The notes beneath the pieces were generated by a model. That model saw only the letters and a program-made list of their open reading frames with translations, had not been told where the DNA came from and did not search any database. Made by a program: the position numbers and the translations under genes. A stretch of DNA of 64,000 bases. Origin: Chryseobacterium aquifrigidense (GTDB lineage Bacteria > Bacteroidota > Bacteroidia > Flavobacteriales > Weeksellaceae). The stretch covers positions 1,301,096 through 1,365,095 of the forward strand of contig NZ_VFPD01000001.1 of the NCBI RefSeq assembly GCF_006716485.1. The letters run 5' to 3'. Shown one piece after another: positions 61,918-64,000 of the stretch (the first letter of the stretch is position 1; each line of letters begins with the position of its first letter).

Positions 61918-62763
61918 TTATTCTATTGTTTTTAAATAATTGATGATTCCTATAACGTCATCCTGACCGAAGCCTGTATTGTGTGCATTTTGATAAGTTT
62001 GAATCAGCGTTTCGGATAAAGGATAATCAGCACCCGCATCTTTGGCTAAACGGATGTCTTTCAGCATCAGGTCAAGGGCAAATGCCGGAGCGTACTTATC
62101 GGCTGTCAGCAGAGGGGTTTTTACTTTGGTAGCACCGCTTCCACTGGCACTCTCATTGATGATTTCCAGCATATCTGATCTTTCGACCCCTAATTTTCCG
62201 GCTAATAAAACTGTTTCTGCAAGTCCCTGATAAATGGCAGACAGAAAATAATTAATCGATAGTTTTCCTGCAATACCTTTTCCGTTTTCACCTAAATGTT
62301 TTACAGATTTTCCCATTTTCAAAAGATAGGGCATGGCACGCTGGATATCTTTTTCTTCACCTCCTGCCATAATGATAAGGGTTCCTTCCTGTGCCGGTTG
62401 GGTACTGCCTGCTACGGGGGCATCAATAAAAGAAGCCTCTTTTATTTTCAGAGCAGCAGACGTTGCAGCAGATGCTTCCAGAGAAATTGTGCTCATATCT
62501 ACAAAGAGTTTCCCCTGAATGTTTAAAGGAATAATTTCTTCATATACTGCTTTTACGGCAGAATCGTTGGTTAACATTGTAAATATGACATCACTGTTTT
62601 GAACAAGGTCTTTAACCTGGGTGTAGACTGTCGATTTTTCTTCAAAATCTTTAGCTTTTTCAACAGATCTGTTGTACACTGAAAGTGGAAATCCTGCTTT
62701 TTCAATATTCTTTGCCATAGGATGGCCCATATTTCCTAATCCGATGAATCCGATTTTTTCCAT
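61918..62763 (-). CDS. 3-hydroxyisobutyrate-dehydrogenase-family NAD(P) oxidoreductase
   Basis: 281 aa beta-hydroxyacid dehydrogenase fold. N-terminal Rossmann GLGNMGHPMAKNI, substrate segment DAPVAGSTQPAQEGTL and the catalytic lysine region GKGIAGKLSINY. The substrate is uncertain: 3-hydroxyisobutyrate, tartronate semialdehyde or a succinic-semialdehyde-type (GHB/GLYR1-like) compound. Operon with the PPC gene. Confidence 0.9.
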   Translation of the reverse strand: MEKIGFIGLGNMGHPMAKNIEKAGFPLSVYNRSVEKAKDFEEKSTVYTQVKDLVQNSDVIFTMLTNDSAVKAVYEEIIPLNIQGKLFVDMSTISLEASAATSAALKIKEASFIDAPVAGSTQPAQEGTLIIMAGGEEKDIQRAMPYLLKMGKSVKHLGENGKGIAGKLSINYFLSAIYQGLAETVLLAGKLGVERSDMLEIINESASGSGATKVKTPLLTADKYAPAFALDLMLKDIRLAKDAGADYPLSETLIQTYQNAHNTGFGQDDVIGIINYLKTIE

Positions 62764-62980
62764 TGTCCTGGTTACTATTTTGTTATTAATTAATTTTTTA
62801 TGTGATCAATCTCCTGAGTGAAGGGGAGTTTTCTGAGTTCAATTAAAGTATAAATATGTGTGTTTTGCAGCAAAATATCGACCAAACAGTTCTTTTATAA
62901 AACTAAGTTTTAATTATATTTTTATCTATAAGCTTTTAAAACCGGATAAACTTTCAGAAATTTGCAGCAAATAAGAAGTA

Positions 62981-63607
62981 ATGAAGATCGTAGATATAGA
63001 CAACTGGAACAGAAAAGAGCATTTTGAATTTTTTTCTACTATGGCAAGCCCTTATTTTGGATTTACAACAGAGGTGGATTGTACAAAAGCTTACGATACA
63101 GCCAAAAAAAAAGGGTATTCATTTTTTGCCTACTATTTCCACAAATCTATGGTAGCGGTCAATAGAGTGGAGGAGTTGAAGCTTAGAATTGTTGATGGGC
63201 AGGTGATACAGTTTGATACCGTTCATGCCGGCAGTACAATCGGAAGACCGGATGGAACTTTCGGTTTTTCATTCACTCCTTTCTCAGAAGATTTTGAAAC
63301 ATTCAATGCCGCGCTGCAGGAGGAAATAAAAGGAGTACACGAAACCACTGGGTTGAGATTAAGCAACGGAAGGCTGGGAAAAGATCACGTCAGACATACT
63401 ACCATTCCTTGGAATTCTTTCAGTGCGATTTTGCATCCTACAGATTTTAATACAGCAGAATCGGTTCCCAAAATTTCTTTTGGAAGATTCAATATCCGTG
63501 AAGGAAGAAAATATCTTCCGGTCTCTATTGAAGCACATCATGGACTGGCAGACGGAATTCACATAGCCAGATATCTGGAAGAGTTTCAGAAAGAGCTGGA
63601 GCAGTAA
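62981..63607 (+). CDS. Chloramphenicol-acetyltransferase-like protein
   Basis: 208 aa. CAT-type trimer fold with the catalytic-His motif EAHHGLADG near the C-terminus, where classical CATs have HHAVCDG. FGFSFTPFSEDFE and the PWNSFSAILHPT region also fit. It may acetylate chloramphenicol or another substrate; phenotypic resistance cannot be deduced. Monocistronic with a terminator. Confidence 0.87.
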   Translation: MKIVDIDNWNRKEHFEFFSTMASPYFGFTTEVDCTKAYDTAKKKGYSFFAYYFHKSMVAVNRVEELKLRIVDGQVIQFDTVHAGSTIGRPDGTFGFSFTPFSEDFETFNAALQEEIKGVHETTGLRLSNGRLGKDHVRHTTIPWNSFSAILHPTDFNTAESVPKISFGRFNIREGRKYLPVSIEAHHGLADGIHIARYLEEFQKELEQ

Positions 63608-63636
63608 TAAAGACCACATTTTAAAACAATTGTAAC

Positions 63637-63662
63637 AAAAGCTGGATTGAATCCGGCTTTTG
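63637..63662. terminator. Bidirectional terminator between the CAT-like and Crp/Fnr genes
   Basis: Stem AAAAGCTGGAT/ATCCGGCTTTT (one G-U pair; 63637-63647 and 63651-63661). Confidence 0.8.
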
Positions 63663-63666
63663 ATTA

Positions 63667-64000
63667 TTAATAATAAATCTTCCCGCGTTTTATTTTCAAA
63701 ACCTGATCCTTTTCCATATGTTTTATGGTTCTTATAACTGTTTCTACACATAACCCGGTGAGCGAAGCAAGCTGTTGGCGGGTAAGCGGAATCTGAAAAG
63801 AATAAGGGTTTTTATCATCATGGTAGCTTTTCAGATAATCCATCAGGAGTTTTAGTTTGGAAACAGGATTTTGGAAGGAAAGATTATAAAGCATGATATA
63901 TTTATAATACATTCTTTCAGCGAGACATTGGTAGACATTTAATGAAATTTCAGGGTTATTTTGGATCAGCTTCAGAAAGTTCTGTCCCGGCATTACAAAA
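63667..64000 (-). CDS. Partial Crp/Fnr family regulator (cut by window edge)
   Basis: The frame is open to the right edge, so the N-terminus lies outside the window. The visible part (FLKLIQNNPEISLNVYQCLAE..., LTRQQLASLTGLCVETVIRT, ending KRGKIYY) aligns well with copies A and B at 27151-28400, including the YLKSYHDD linker. A third member of this paralogue group. Confidence 0.85.
   Translation of the reverse strand, partial: FVMPGQNFLKLIQNNPEISLNVYQCLAERMYYKYIMLYNLSFQNPVSKLKLLMDYLKSYHDDKNPYSFQIPLTRQQLASLTGLCVETVIRTIKHMEKDQVLKIKRGKIYY

Noticed and set aside
1-64000. CRISPR arrays, tRNA or rRNA genes, insertion sequences, prophage
   Set aside because: No regular spacer-repeat array, cloverleaf, rRNA signature, transposase or phage gene was found in either strand.

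Overview
This 64 kb window looks like a chromosomal segment of a Chryseobacterium-like member of the Flavobacteriales (Bacteroidota). The evidence is two secreted enzymes with type IX secretion (T9SS) type A C-terminal sorting domains, a GLPGLI-family protein, bacillithiol-type thiol genes, low-GC intergenic DNA, few Shine-Dalgarno-like leaders, and many promoters with the Bacteroidota -7 element TAnnTTTG. I see no rRNA, tRNA, CRISPR array, insertion sequence or prophage. The species call is inference; the family and domain calls come from motifs read in the translations.

Layout. 0.1-7.2 kb: a T9SS metzincin protease, a DinB/acyl-CoA dehydrogenase pair and a T9SS endonuclease I. 7.2-12.5 kb: a structured-RNA-like element, a SatD/DUF3307 pair, purC, purF and an exported glycerophosphodiester phosphodiesterase. 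12.5-17.1 kb: five tandem paralogous outer-membrane beta-barrel genes, each preceded by a sigma-54-like -24/-12 element; a sixth such element sits in a 447 bp gap and may drive a small RNA. 17.3-26.5 kb: aroB, an RluB-type pseudouridine synthase, nicotinamidase, an RhlE-type helicase, an overlapping four-gene bacillithiol-linked operon (BstA-like, DUF1569-like, YtxJ, Crp/Fnr), and a divergent MocR/EamA pair.

26.6-38.8 kb is a co-directional general-stress island. It holds a small lipoprotein, two tandem Crp/Fnr regulators, an acidic KGG-repeat protein, a YciF-type ferritin-like protein, two unknown small proteins, a KatE catalase, a Zn-alcohol dehydrogenase, a CinA-domain protein, two SDRs, a second small lipoprotein, a FAD/Rieske oxidoreductase and an internally duplicated DUF6766 membrane protein. 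Palindromes with Crp spacing (TGA-N6-TCA) lie at matching distances upstream of two -7 elements, suggesting that the Crp/Fnr proteins control this block. A third paralogue is cut by the right window edge.

38.8-50.2 kb holds regulator-target modules: AraC with a secreted flavodoxin-RidA fusion, MocR with a cupin and a DapA-like aldolase, a thioredoxin-like gene broken by an in-frame TGA, AraC with a nitrilase, TetR with a small membrane/rhodanese operon that has a perfect palindromic operator, and an MFS transporter. 50.5-58.8 kb carries an unknown 61-residue protein, a GLPGLI protein, and the ligase-associated DNA damage response set (PdeM, DEXH helicase, ATP-dependent ligase, MBL-fold exonuclease), interrupted by a phosphoglycerate mutase gene and a 181 bp tandem duplication. 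58.8-64 kb: a possible S41 peptidase remnant, an SDR-GlcG-AraC group, a PPC/DUF296 protein, a hydroxyisobutyrate-dehydrogenase-like protein, a chloramphenicol-acetyltransferase-like protein and the partial Crp/Fnr gene.
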